From Isoetes taiwanensis (Eukaryota; Streptophyta; Lycopodiopsida; Isoetales; Isoetaceae), in assembly GCA_021234155.1 (NCBI GenBank), contig JAJEKV010000002.1:15291428-15355427 (forward strand): a stretch of 64,000 nt of DNA, written 5' to 3'. Below, in pieces: positions 45,516-56,269 of the stretch (positions within the stretch are counted from its first letter, which is position 1; each line of letters starts with the position of its first letter). The notes under the pieces were generated by a model. It made no database searches and was not told the origin of the DNA. It was given only the letters and a program-made list of their open reading frames with translations. The translations under genes and the position numbers were made by a program.

Positions 45516-45524
45516 CATCTTAAT

Positions 45525-45596
45525 AGTTCTATTAGCCATGTCTAATATTCCTCAAGCTTTAGTTCTATTAGCCGTGTCTAATATTTCTTAAGCTTT
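45525..45596. repeat. Tandem duplication, 36-bp period
   Basis: AGTTCTATTAGCCATGTCTA and the following bases are repeated from 45561 with three changes. Confidence 0.9.
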
Positions 45597-45599
45597 AGC

Positions 45600-46655
45600 T
45601 TCCGGACGGTTTTACCGATCCTTACAGATCGAACTACAGCTGACCTAAATGCGCAGATATGGCAAGCTCATTCCAGGAGCTTTCTGATTAGGGTTGGAAG
45701 CTTATTCCAGGATCAAAGCTTCTATATTACCACCAAAGCTTTGCGTTTCTCTTGGGGCCACCATAGCCATAGCTTCTCATGACCCTTGAATCTCGAACGC
45801 AGAGCTGAATATCGGTTCAAGACTGTTGTCGAGGATTTTCTCAGTAGCTATATTGAAGCTTGGCATCGTGGCTTCTATCTTGTCTTGAGTATTAAAACAA
45901 TGTCGAAAATTATTTCAAAGCAGGTGAATATGCTTCTAAACAGTAACTCCAATTACACAGAATCAAAGAAAAGCAATGGAATTTACAGGCGACATAAGGG
46001 AAGGTGCCCAACAATAGTGAAGGGCCCTTCTTGGCGCACCCCTACGTGGAATTTTCAACAACCAAATATAGTTTATGTCCAAAGCTAAGGTGGCACAGTT
46101 GCAGACCATTGTTTGCGATGGGTCAAACCCTAAGTGTTTTCACACAGAAGCGAATGGTTCTAGGTCTTCACCGCAATGGAGCGGCATTTTTGCAGGGCGG
46201 TTAGTGGTTGTCCATTAATGGTGGTGGCTAAAATCTTGATGGTTATGCGGGAAGCTTCATTTGGGCGCCAAGGCATGGATCGTAAGAGTAGTAGCAGTAT
46301 TTTTAGGTATGATTTTTTACATACAGGCCAAGGCCATGGGGATTCCCAAAGAAGCATTCCAGCCTTTAGATGCTCTATCATGGCGGATTGCTGACATGTT
46401 TGCATCTTATCCTTCCTTTTTCTTCCCTCCTTTCTCTCATTTTAGTGCTTATGTAGAGCTTTTGTGCATCTGATGGCTGAAATGCCATGTCTTCTTGGAT
46501 TGATGACATGATCTACCTCTAGCCTTTGATTCAATTACCATTCAAGCAAATTCTGCTATAAATTTTGCTTCCTCTCTCATGCTCTCGTTTGCTTGTTTCT
46601 TGTTTGCTACAGCTCCTATTTGTCTGCTCCTATTTGCCTTTGCTTTTCTTTTCTG
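45600..46655. other. Upstream region of the pogo transposase
   Basis: No clear exon. Possible donors (ATC/GTAAGA near 46282, TTTTAG/GTATGA near 46308) exist, but none gives an in-phase ATG exon to the acceptor at 46668. Confidence 0.35.
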
Positions 46656-46668
46656 ATATGAATCTCAG

Positions 46669-48027
46669 GAAGAGATCATATGTTTGCCTCCACAAGCTCC
46701 TTCAGCAGCTCCTCTTGAATTAGATGATGTAATTCCTGCCCCTGCCAGTAAGAAGAAGAGGTCTTCAAGGCCTATTATCCTTCAGCAACAAGAAGATTTG
46801 CATGAAGAATTGGGCCCTAAGAAGGTTAGAGATTTCAAGAGGGGGGCCTGGTCCAAGGAGGACATGGATAAGGCAGTTGATGCCATTGATGATGGATTAT
46901 TATCCATCAGGAAAGCTGCCAATCACTATGGCATACCACAAACCACCCTTCAAAATCATCTTTATGGTTTATCCCTCAACGAATTTGGTGCTATTCCAAA
47001 GGGATTAACTATGCATGAGGAGGAAATACTTCTCAGTTGGGCATTTCAGTTGTGTGAAGAAGGGAGGCCAGTCACACTTGATGTAATGAGGGAGAGGGTT
47101 GGTCAGATGACAATCAATAGGCAAACATGCTTTAAGCATGGGTTGCCTGGACCTAAATGGTGGAGGGGGTTCAAGAAAAGACACCCTAATCTTGTTTTAA
47201 GATCCACACAATGTGTGGAGGTCAATAGGATGAAGGCAATGACCACATACAATTTGCAGAATTTTTATGGCACCCTAACAAAAGTGTATGAAGATTTGCA
47301 GCTAGATCCTTCTAAGATCTGGAATTGTGACGAAACCGGAGTGCAAGCTGGTGATAGACATGGTATGAGGGTTTTGGCAAGGAAAGGTAAGAAGGAAGTT
47401 ACTCAAATAGTTCCTGTAAATAGGGAATGGGTTGCTGTTCTTGTTTGTGTTAATGCTAGTGGTATAAAAATCCTTAACTTGTATGTTTTCAAGGGAAAAA
47501 GAATAAGGGATACAGACCTGCTTGCTAGTTGTGAGGCTAGTGCTATTCTTAGCTTTCAAAAGAAAGCTTGGATCACTGATCTTTTGTTTGAATCATGGTT
47601 GGATCATTTTAGAAGACATGTTCCAGGAGGTGTTTCCAAAGATAGGCCACGTCTTCTAATTTGTGATGGCCATGGGAGTCATGTGACTCTTGAGACCATC
47701 ATCAAAGCAAAGGAGATGGGGCTTCACATTGTGAATCTGCCAGCACATACAAGTCATCGTCTTCAGCCCCTAGATACAGGTGTTTTTGCGCCTTTCAAGA
47801 CTAATTTTAGAAGGCTAAGGGCAAAGTTTGTGCATGATAAGTACGGTATCAAACCATCAAAAGAAGATATTGCTTCTCTAATTTCTGATGCAATAAATGG
47901 TGCTTGCACTCCAACCAATTTTTCAAAGCCTTTTGACATTGTGCCTAAGGAAAAGTTGTGGGAGAGATCATCCTTGCGAGATAACTACAAAATGTATATA
48001 CCAATTTATGAGACAGTCACAACTTAA
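46669..48027 (+). CDS. Pogo/Tigger-type (Tc1/mariner) transposase, long intact frame
   Basis: About 450 uninterrupted codons. Residues are counted from the Leu codon at 46684. An N-terminal psq/CENP-B-like HTH lies at about 52-95 (WSKEDMDKAV...SIRKAANHYGIPQTTLQNHL). A second Tc5/CENP-B-type HTH is at about 105-185. The DDE core has WNCDETGV (D216), LLICDGHGSH (D328) and HRLQPLDTG (D364), giving DD35D. This enzyme cuts and pastes the element at TA sites. There is no ATG before the first HTH in this frame (the first is at 46864). A polypyrimidine tract and CTCAG at 46668 look like a splice acceptor, so an upstream exon probably supplies the start. Terminal inverted repeats were not located. It could be a recent transposon or a co-opted gene. 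Confidence 0.85.
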   Translation, partial: EEIICLPPQAPSAAPLELDDVIPAPASKKKRSSRPIILQQQEDLHEELGPKKVRDFKRGAWSKEDMDKAVDAIDDGLLSIRKAANHYGIPQTTLQNHLYGLSLNEFGAIPKGLTMHEEEILLSWAFQLCEEGRPVTLDVMRERVGQMTINRQTCFKHGLPGPKWWRGFKKRHPNLVLRSTQCVEVNRMKAMTTYNLQNFYGTLTKVYEDLQLDPSKIWNCDETGVQAGDRHGMRVLARKGKKEVTQIVPVNREWVAVLVCVNASGIKILNLYVFKGKRIRDTDLLASCEASAILSFQKKAWITDLLFESWLDHFRRHVPGGVSKDRPRLLICDGHGSHVTLETIIKAKEMGLHIVNLPAHTSHRLQPLDTGVFAPFKTNFRRLRAKFVHDKYGIKPSKEDIASLISDAINGACTPTNFSKPFDIVPKEKLWERSSLRDNYKMYIPIYETVTT

Positions 48028-48261
48028 ATGCCTCCATCATGCCATCCTATCAACTATGGTGTAAGAATATGACAATGATGTCCACTGTTTGCCACGTTAT
48101 TTGGACTATATACTGATTTAAAACATCTCAAAATCATGAGCTCACAATTGATTGTCCAGTTGAAGAAAATTCTTCATAGAGGGCTATGATGCTAAACATA
48201 TGGATGGGTATTAGAATGAGCTTAGGTAGGCTTAAACACATGCTATTAGATCTCCCCCCCA

Positions 48262-48393
48262 TTTTTTTTTGAAGGACGACAAGCTTTATTCACCAATCAA
48301 AAACTATAACAACATAAAATACAAAGACAAGATTATAACCCCAGCAGGCAAACTGATTCAACTGAGCACAACCACCTATCTATGCATAAGAAT
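48262..48393 (-). mobile_element. LINE A 3' UTR, solo 132-bp copy
   Basis: On the minus strand: CTTATGCATAGATAGGTGGT to GAATAAAGCTTGTCGTCCTT and an A tract. It matches the UTR at 6249-6372 and 21078-21209, and is 5'-truncated almost exactly at the ORF2 stop. Confidence 0.85.
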
Positions 48394-48589
48394 GAACCTG
48401 AAGGTAAGTATGCCAAATCAATAATTTCTTCTCATGCTCATGAGAAGAACAATTATAAGTTATAACAATTTTATTATGCATCCACTAAGGGTAGAAGCAT
48501 GAAAGGGTGATTGAATTTTTTTGTATATTGATGTAAAAATTTGAACTGGGTTAAAGTGTTTGTAATGTACATTTTGAATTTTACATGGA

Positions 48590-48714
48590 GTTGCCTATCA
48601 TTAATAAAGGCGGTTGACGTACAATATTCTCCATAATTATACCAAATCCTCCTGAAATCTTGTACTAGCTTCTCTATCAATAAAATCTAAATATCTTGCT
48701 GGAAAAAAAAAAAA
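48590..48714 (+). mobile_element. Possible second poly-A retro-end
   Basis: CTCTATCAATAAAATC about 25 bases before 14 A's (48703-48716) resembles a retrotransposon 3' end. Family unknown. Confidence 0.35.
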
Positions 48715-49149
48715 AACTTTAAACACATTTTGAACTTTCCTCAATCGATCAAACATGGCTCGATTCTACCTCAACGAAAAATCTTGGCCCGAATCGATTA
48801 TAGCTGCTCCTAAATCGAATGCATTTCAAGAAACAAATGTATCTTGAAGAAATTGAAATCCCTTCCTTCAAGCAAGAATACAACCTTCAAGCAAAAATAC
48901 AAATCAAGTTAATAATCTGATTTTTTGTGCGGATGTTGTATCCCCTTTCTCAATGGATCGATGTCTTAAAGCACCAGTTGAATAAGAAACTATGGAAGAA
49001 GGATTGACTCTCATGCAAGCACTTCGAGGTCAAGATCGGGTTCGATTTCAATCCTCCCCGCTGATGAAGTTTCGAAAGCAATCGCTACAAGCAAAGAAAA
49101 TCGAAACAGAGGGTTTGTAGAGGTGGATACGTGACAAAGCCAATTAGAA

Positions 49150-51998
49150 GAAAGGTGAATGCTTCAGAATCTCATAATGAATGAGGTATCTAATTTGACT
49201 CCAAAACAAAGAAAGTATATTTGCAAGAAGATTATTGCAGACAAAAGATTGCAATTCCTATTTGAGCCGGGCCATTGGAAGGCCCTCAAGAGACTATCGA
49301 AAAAAATGTGACCGTAAAGAATTTAAAGGATGGCCTCCAAGACGCCAAAAATGCAAATAGCAATGACAGACTTGCCGCAAAGCATTCTCATCATCTATGG
49401 TGGTTGGAGAGGAAGGAGAATTACGTAAGACTTCACTAGCAGCCTAAGTTGCTGAAAATACATCCTAGAAATATGAAACTAGCAAAGGAGAGAAGGAAAA
49501 GAATGTCACTAGGTGGAACAAATCAGGGCATTAGCAGGTCGAAATCCAAGAACAAATATGATAGATCAAAGCTATAAAGGATATGGTTGCTCGGCTTTGG
49601 TTAGATAACTCAAAGGTTTCACCAAAAATTAGAGATGTCATGAAGAAGAGGACACAACCAATTCAACATATTGACATTACACGTAATGAATCAGAATTTA
49701 GTTGTAATTGCATCTTGTTTTTCTAATAAAGATGTTTTTTATTTTGTAACACCGATGTAAAGTTTGTAGATTTCTTTACTTTTGGCGTAATAAAGATGTC
49801 TTTTATTTTGTAACACCGATGTAAAGTTTGTAAATGCATTTCTTTACTTTTGAATGTAATGTAGATGCAAATCAGCTCTAGTTGTTCTACATGGAAATGT
49901 CAAATTATTTCATGGCAACACGCATATATATATTTGTTTACATGTATATTCGATGTATATTTGTTTACATGTATATTCTGGATGTATTGTAGATGTAGGC
50001 AAGAATTAAGAAGAAATTAGTGTGAGATGTATTAATTGTCAAAAAATTATGTGACTTCATAGTAAATGAAATAAAATTCATGTCGAATGTCATGTATATG
50101 TGGGAGTTTAGGGTCTTGAATATGTAAAATATTTGTATGTAATGTAATGTAATGAGGTGACTAATTTTATTTCACCGTAATTTTACAGTCGAATTATTCC
50201 GCAATTTTGTGGATCAAGATCCGTGAGGTTCGGATTGGGCTTAGGCAATTTGAATACTTAAAACCTTCTTGCATTAGAAAGCTAAAGGAAAGAAACACAT
50301 GTTGTTGCGAAACATGAGCAATCGATCCGCACAAGCATGCATTTAATTTGATGAGGTCAAGATTCCATGAAAATTGTTCGTGGTAATTGTGGTGTGTGCG
50401 ATCCAAGCTCATGCTAGAATATGTCAAGCCAAGAACAAGACATTTGATAATGTTAGCACATTTTGAGGGCTATGGTATGTGACAGAAAGCAAGAGGCAAC
50501 GAGTGGCATAAGCTACAATGTATCAAATCGATTGTGGAAATCGTGGGAAACAATTAATTGAGTTGTGTCCAAGAGAATACAAGGAGCGATTGATCAAACG
50601 CTTGATTGGCAAGTCTATGGTTACGCTTAATGAGCCCCTCAAGAAAGGAACTTCACGAAGACTAAAGCTAATTGACAAGAAAGGTAGCTCCAAAGAATAT
50701 GTTGGATAACATGTTTGATCATATGTCAAGTTTGTATATCATAACTTTGTGGCACATTGGCGAGCAAACAATTCAAGGAATCCATGAAGAGTCTTCATGA
50801 TGATACCGTGATATCGGGCTTGTTGATTTCTGAGAATTATACTTTGAAGCCATTCAATGAGATTCAAGCACAACATTGGTACAATGAACAAATCAAAGAT
50901 ATTGGTCCACATCACGATGTTCAAGGTATAGGGTAAAATGAGGAAATGTGTGCACTTTTTATTTCGTGATGACAAAACACATGATACTCACTTTGTACAA
51001 AAAGGATTCAAGATGCACCTCAATTGGTTGAAAGAAAATGGTGCTGGCCATATGAAATACCACTTAGTTTGGTCCGACGGGTGTGCAGCCCAATTCAAGT
51101 CGAGAAGAGCTTTCTATCATGTAACTAGGTATCATCAAGAGCATAAGATCAGAATGCACCGGAATTTTTTTGGCTCGTGACATGGAAGGGCACATGATGG
51201 AGAAGGAGCCATAGCCAAACCATGGCTCGAGGCGTAACAAACAAAAAGGGATGGGAAAGTGATAAAAAATGCGTAAAACCGCATGTGAGGTTCTTGAAGA
51301 GAAAATTTCGATGTGGAAAGGGTATTTTGGAAGGTGTCCCACATTGACCGCTCCCAAAGATTTGATGTGCTCCTGCTGAAAGGGGTGCAATCTCTTCATT
51401 ATGTATCATCCATAGATCCAAATGATCCAACAAAGTTAATGTGTAGATCTCTTTCATGTTTTTGTAAGGCATGCATCAATTTTGATTGGCATGCTTGTGA
51501 GAATGCCGATCATTGTAAGGTGGGGAGTTGAGAAAACTAGAGCCTACAAACGGGACAATGTTGAAGAAGATGGGTACGAGGCAGAGGACTTGTGGGCAAA
51601 ATGACGGGACAATGTGGATGAGACAGATAAAGGTTGAGATTATTTTGCATCATTCACATCCCCGCATAATTATGAAAGGGTCCCTTATTATCTCATCCAA
51701 AGGTACGTATGAAAACATGCCCCTCAAGAAGACACCAAGGATGACTATGGAAATGAATTTTATTGTGGTAATGAAGTTATAGCTGGTAACTACTTTGAAT
51801 GCATTCCTGGTTGCCATCAAAAGTACAGGCTTATTCAAGGAAAGAAAGTTCTTGTCCATCCCGAAATCAAGAATTGGGGTGAGATTTCCATTGAGCCAAA
51901 ACATAAGATTAAAGGTACATCTTATGCATATGAACTGACTAACTATTGGCATGAAATGTTGCTGGGAAATTTGCCGGAGATTGTAGAATCTCTGTAAT
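49150..51998 (+). pseudogene. Decayed mobile-element protein with SDGCAAQFKS motif
   Basis: Pieces in several plus frames: NLTPKQRKYICKKIIADKRL and FEPGHWKALKRLSKK (49190-49310); WWLERKENYVRLH (49400s); ELCPREYKERLIKRLIGKSM (50557 on); FVAHWRAN then, after a lost base, ESMKSLHDD and ISENYTLKPFNEIQAQHWYN; HDTHFVQKGFKMHL, VWSDGCAAQFKSRRAFYHV and FFGS-stop-HGRAHDGEGA (50980-51225); SCFCKACINFDWHACE (51450s); and a C-terminus ending PEIVESL-stop. The blocks recall a widespread eukaryotic repeat family with SDGCxxQFKS and FFxSxHGKxxxDxxG, probably a DDE-like nuclease. The TGA at 51178 replaces the conserved Gly before His. I cannot name the superfamily with certainty. Confidence 0.6.
49724..49853. 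repeat. Tandem duplication, 64-bp period
   Basis: TAATAAAGATGTTTTTTATT and on to TTTACTTTTGGCG (49724) is repeated from 49788. A smaller 28-bp repeat with TTTGTTTACATGTATATTC follows at 49930-49980. Confidence 0.88.
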
Positions 51999-51999
51999 A

Positions 52000-53010
52000 C
52001 GTTAACCTGTTGTTGAAGTAACTTTTCTATGCACTAAGGCATGGACTTGCAAACTGAATGTAATCAAATGTGAACCAGATTAAAACACAAACATTAATAT
52101 ATTGTTTATATAGTTCCAAGATCATATACTTAGTGTAAGTTGTAAAAACACCGTAGCGTAAGATCTCAAGATTCAAGATTCAAGACTCAAGATTCATCCG
52201 TAAGATCCCGCAGCAGTGAGATCAGCAATGGTCCCGCTCCCGGTAAATTGTGAGAAGAGTGTCCAGGACAACCGCTTGAAGTTGGTGAAGTCTAACGTAA
52301 GCAAGACATGTGCTTCTCGCTTCATGCCATTTATGATAGAGATTGGTAAAGTATGGTTTGAGGCTATTGAATCTCCAAACCTCAGCCCTTTTCAAAGACT
52401 TTGTTGATTGCTTTTGCATGCACAACTTCCTGCTTAAGTTGAATGAGAATACTCTCTAGTTCTCGCTTTTAGATAATTGGGATTCCTCATCCCCTTGTCC
52501 GCCCGCTACTCCCATAGCTCGATCCATGCTTCCAACATTGTTAAGTCTCCTCTGCATCCGTAGAACATCATAAGCAATTGTTAGATTAGGAACAAAAGCA
52601 TGTTTAAGAATAGGAGTACCTCTCAACTCGTGATCGCCTCCGCTTGATTTTGTTCAATTGGTTTCCCCTGTCGGCATTGATCTCCTCAAGAATCGGGTGC
52701 AGTGAGTTTGCATTTGAATTGGGGATATGGATTGTGATCTAGTCGCTCGATCTCCTCCCCGCCATCGAATCAACTCCACTACAGATAAAAAGGAATTTTT
52801 ATCCCCGCCTATTCCTTCTCCCCTGCTTCCGATATGGCTCGCACCATGCCAATGATTTGTTCCTTAACCAATGATTTGTGCCAATGATTTGTTCAACATC
52901 CTTTTCTCAAAATCTTTCCCACTCGCCCTCTTTTTTTCTCACCCAATTGGCCAATGGTTGATGCTGCATATATCCCACAAGCCTAGCTCAAATGAAAGGG
53001 CTATACTTTC
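52000..53010. other. No gene recognised
   Basis: AAGATTC repeats at 52165-52197. A 63-67 codon frame pair near 52216-52425 is without family. Confidence 0.5.
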
Positions 53011-53330
53011 AATGAGGAATATTCCTTTCAATGTAATAAGGAATATTCCTTGTAACTATGGGTGCACTTAAACAAACTAAAGAATATTCCTTTGAAGGTA
53101 ATAAGGAATATTCTTGATAACTAGGCACTAAGGAATATTTACAAAAAGGAATATTCCTTTCAAGGTAATAGGAATATTCCTTGTAACTATGGGTGCACTT
53201 TAACAAACTAAAGAATATTCCTTTGAAGGTAATAAGGAATATTCCCCGATAACTAGGCGCCAAGGAATATTCCTTTCATGCAATAAGGAATATTCCTTTC
53301 AAGGTAATAAGGAATATTCCTTGTTATCTC
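53011..53330. repeat. Palindrome array of GGAATATTCC modules, 132-bp duplication
   Basis: GGAATATTCC or near copies occur about a dozen times. A block with GTAACTATGGGTGCACTT, AAACTAAAGAATATTCC and GATAACTAGGC is present twice, at a period of 132 bp (53016 and 53148). Every module is self-complementary, so the block can form alternate hairpins. Confidence 0.92.
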
Positions 53331-53970
53331 TATATTGTTGACTCACGCTTTACCAAACACAATATGCATAGGTACACAATATGCCTTAACATAATCCATT
53401 CATTTGGCATTTGTTGATTTGGCAATTGTTGATTTGGTAACATGTGGAACATTGAATGCATGTGGGATATTTGAGCCCATTACTAAAAAAAAGGGACTAG
53501 GATTACATTTGGACAAGAGGACATCGCCGGCCTCAGAATCAAGATTACAAGCCAAATGAGCCATAACTTTTCAACATCTAATCTCTATCCACACTTATCA
53601 ATGAAGAAAACCCTATTTTATATATGCGCACGATTTTTTGTGATATATGCATGTGGGATATTGCTAACTTTGTGTTAGGGTTGTGCTAATCGATACCAAG
53701 CAATTGGTCTCATAATATGGTTCAACCTATACATTTTACATTTGCAAAAATATTGAGGTGGGTGGATCGGCTCCCCGAGGTGTGAAATCGTATGCATGGA
53801 TACATCCCTTTCCTCTTCTCGCCTAATTCCCAAAACAAAATCGTGATGCATGCAAACATCCCTTTATTCCCAAAATTCTGCCCCGCAGCCTTCATTCCGG
53901 CCCATTCCGCCCCCATCGCCTATTCCCGCCATCTCCTTCACTCCTTCCCCATTCCGCCCATCTCCTTCAC
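53330..53970. other. No gene recognised
   Basis: Ordinary sequence; GC content rises toward 53900. Confidence 0.5.
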
Positions 53971-53977
53971 TTCCGCC

Positions 53978-54285
53978 ATGGCCAAGTTCAAGACCACACT
54001 CTGCAGAACACTATCCCGCCATTGTGCCCCTCCTCCTCCCCGCCAAAGACGGTCCCTCCCTCTTCCCTCCCGAGGATCCGCGGTCTCCTCCTCCCGAGAA
54101 TCCATGTCCCTGAGGCCACCCTACATACCGTAGGAAGTTCACTCCACCGAGGTGGAGAAGCCCATCATGGATCATCAGGCTCCGCTTCGCTAAGGGTGAT
54201 CGAGTGGGTGCATGAGGCTTACCCTCGACGAGGAGCCACTCCTAAAATGAAGATGTATGCCATGGAGGACGAATCCTTCATATAG
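53978..54285 (+). other. GC-rich possible coding remnant
   Basis: A local rise in GC with open frames (MAKFKTTLCRTLSRHCAPPP from 53979; other frames Pro/Ser-rich). It ends in AYPRRGATPKMKMYAMEDES near 54280, followed by T-rich 3'-UTR-like DNA. No family is recognised. It could be an old gene fragment. Confidence 0.25.
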
Positions 54286-54345
54286 AGTCAAGATGGCCTG
54301 AAGATCAAGCCTTGTTTTTTGTAATCCCTGGTTTCAATTTTTTTG

Positions 54346-54452
54346 GCAATAGTCCTTGTGACTATTCTTTGTAAAGCTTTTTAATTAAATACAGAACTTG
54401 TTTTGCAATAGTCCTTGTGACTCCATTTTTGTAAAGCTTTTTCATTAATGAC
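54346..54452. repeat. Tandem duplication, 59-bp period
   Basis: GCAATAGTCCTTGTGACT followed by TTTGTAAAGCTTTTT occurs twice, from 54346 and 54405. Confidence 0.88.
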
Positions 54453-54897
54453 AAACTCCTCTTCTACAAAAAACTGTGACTATTTTTTTGCTTTAACTAT
54501 TCTCCTAGTTTCCACTCGCTCTTTTAGTTAATCAACTATTTCTATCCTTTTCTCAGATAGATATAAGAAACATGTTTGGTACTTAGTTTGCAACTCAAGT
54601 TTTTGGTGCAACTCAAGTTAATGATGCTTTTGTCATTAATTATAAAATGCAAAGTACAATTACTGAAATAGTATACCAAAACAAACATTAAAGCCAACAA
54701 GGAATTTCAAGGTGCGTAATTTATGATCCGCACACTAATAAAAATATGGTAACCAAAGCAGCCAATAGGAAAATATGTTCGTAGTATTTTTTTTAAATGC
54801 ATCTTGAAGCATCTCAAGCATCCGCCAAAAATTTCGGATGTTGGTCCGTAAACCTCTTGAACAATACCATCCGCATGAAATGAACACTAAACGTTAG

Positions 54898-55540
54898 GTG
54901 TGTATACCACACCAAACCATGCACCATACCATGCCCCACACTATCATATTCACCGTAACGAGCACACCCCACCACACACCACACCATTCACCACACACCC
55001 CACCACACACACACACCATTCACCACACACCATACACCATAGACCATACACCAACTATCATATTCACTGTAAACGAAAGCACATCCCACCACACACCACA
55101 CTATTCACCACACACCCCACCACACACACCACACACCACACCATTCACCACACACCATACACCATAGACCATACACCAACCATCATATTCACTGTAATCC
55201 AGCACATCCCACCACACACCACCATTCACCACACTTCACCACACACACACACCATTCACCACACACCATACACCATACACCAAATGGTGGAGTGTGGAGC
55301 GGTGGTGGAGTGTGGTGGTGGGGGGTGGTGGTGTGGTGTGTGGTGGTGGTGGGGTGGGTGGGGGGGGTGGTGGTGGTGTAGTGGTGTGTGGTGGTAAGGA
55401 TGTGGGTGTGGTGGAGGTGGTGGTGGGCCGTGGTGGTGGTGGTGTGGCTGTGGTGGTGGTGGTGGTGTGGTGTGGATTGTGATGTGATGGTGTGGTGGTG
55501 GAGGTGGTGGTGGTGGTGAAGTGTGGTGGAGGGGTGTGTG
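54898..55540. repeat. Inverted CCACCA/GGTGGT low-complexity block
   Basis: Left arm (54900-55280) is CCACACACC-rich with three 114-125-bp units marked by TATCATATTCACTGTAA-like phrases at 54941, 55055 and 55180. At about 55283 the sequence flips to GGTGGTGTGG-rich DNA (to 55540), so the two halves are complementary in kind. Runs such as GGGTGGGGGGGGTGG near 55353 may form G-quadruplexes. Confidence 0.95.
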
Positions 55541-55544
55541 TGGC

Positions 55545-56265
55545 ACAAGGTCACAAAATATATCAATAAACAATCAAGTAACCGCTTTGATTGACCAAAA
55601 AGGGTACAAGGCTTCTTTAAATCGTAAATCTTTTTTTTTCAAAAAAAAAAAACTTACATAGTCATAAAGTATACTATCGTAGTATACTATTCAAAGATAG
55701 TGTCATTTACACATTCCTTATGATAGGAAATGTGAACACAAATGTGAACAAAAGATATATATAAGCCCTGCTATATAGTTCATCTTGCAAAAATCAAATA
55801 CTCAGACTCATGATCAGCTCTCGTAAATCGAGGACCGGCCGGCTGATACGCTCTTTTGGATTGGCATCACAAATGCATGACCAAAGCATCTATTATTGTC
55901 GTGATAGGCGATTCATGAGAGAACCATTTAGATGTAATCAGAACATCCATAAATAAGGTTAGAAATATTTAAAGGAACATGAGATGCAGATATACAAGGG
56001 AAGGCATACAACTTACTTCCATATCTCTACCAGAGACAAGAGCTTCAACATATTTGTGCATAAATCCCATCACATACAACCCACATGATGTTAAATCGGC
56101 TGTCGTGGCACCTCTACTTGGTCAACCGGATTAACATTATTTCTTCATGAAATCGACGCCTCTAGATACTTGATCGATCGATGTGGTTAACATTTGTGTG
56201 TGCAGCCTACATATCACTTAAATTTAGCAGATCAATTAGCTAAGAAAAGCAAAGCAACAACTTAA
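55545..56265. other. No gene recognised
   Basis: AGTATACTATCGTAGTATACT at 55668-55688 is a small palindrome. Nothing else. Confidence 0.5.
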
Positions 56266-56269
56266 AGTA

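Noticed and set aside
53011-53330. CRISPR-like array
   Set aside because: Repeat spacing is irregular, the spacers are themselves repeated, and the DNA is plant nuclear.
54898-55566. Frames rich in His, Thr and Pro, and the opposite Gly/Val-rich frames
   Set aside because: Low-complexity translation of CCACCA/GGTGGT DNA.
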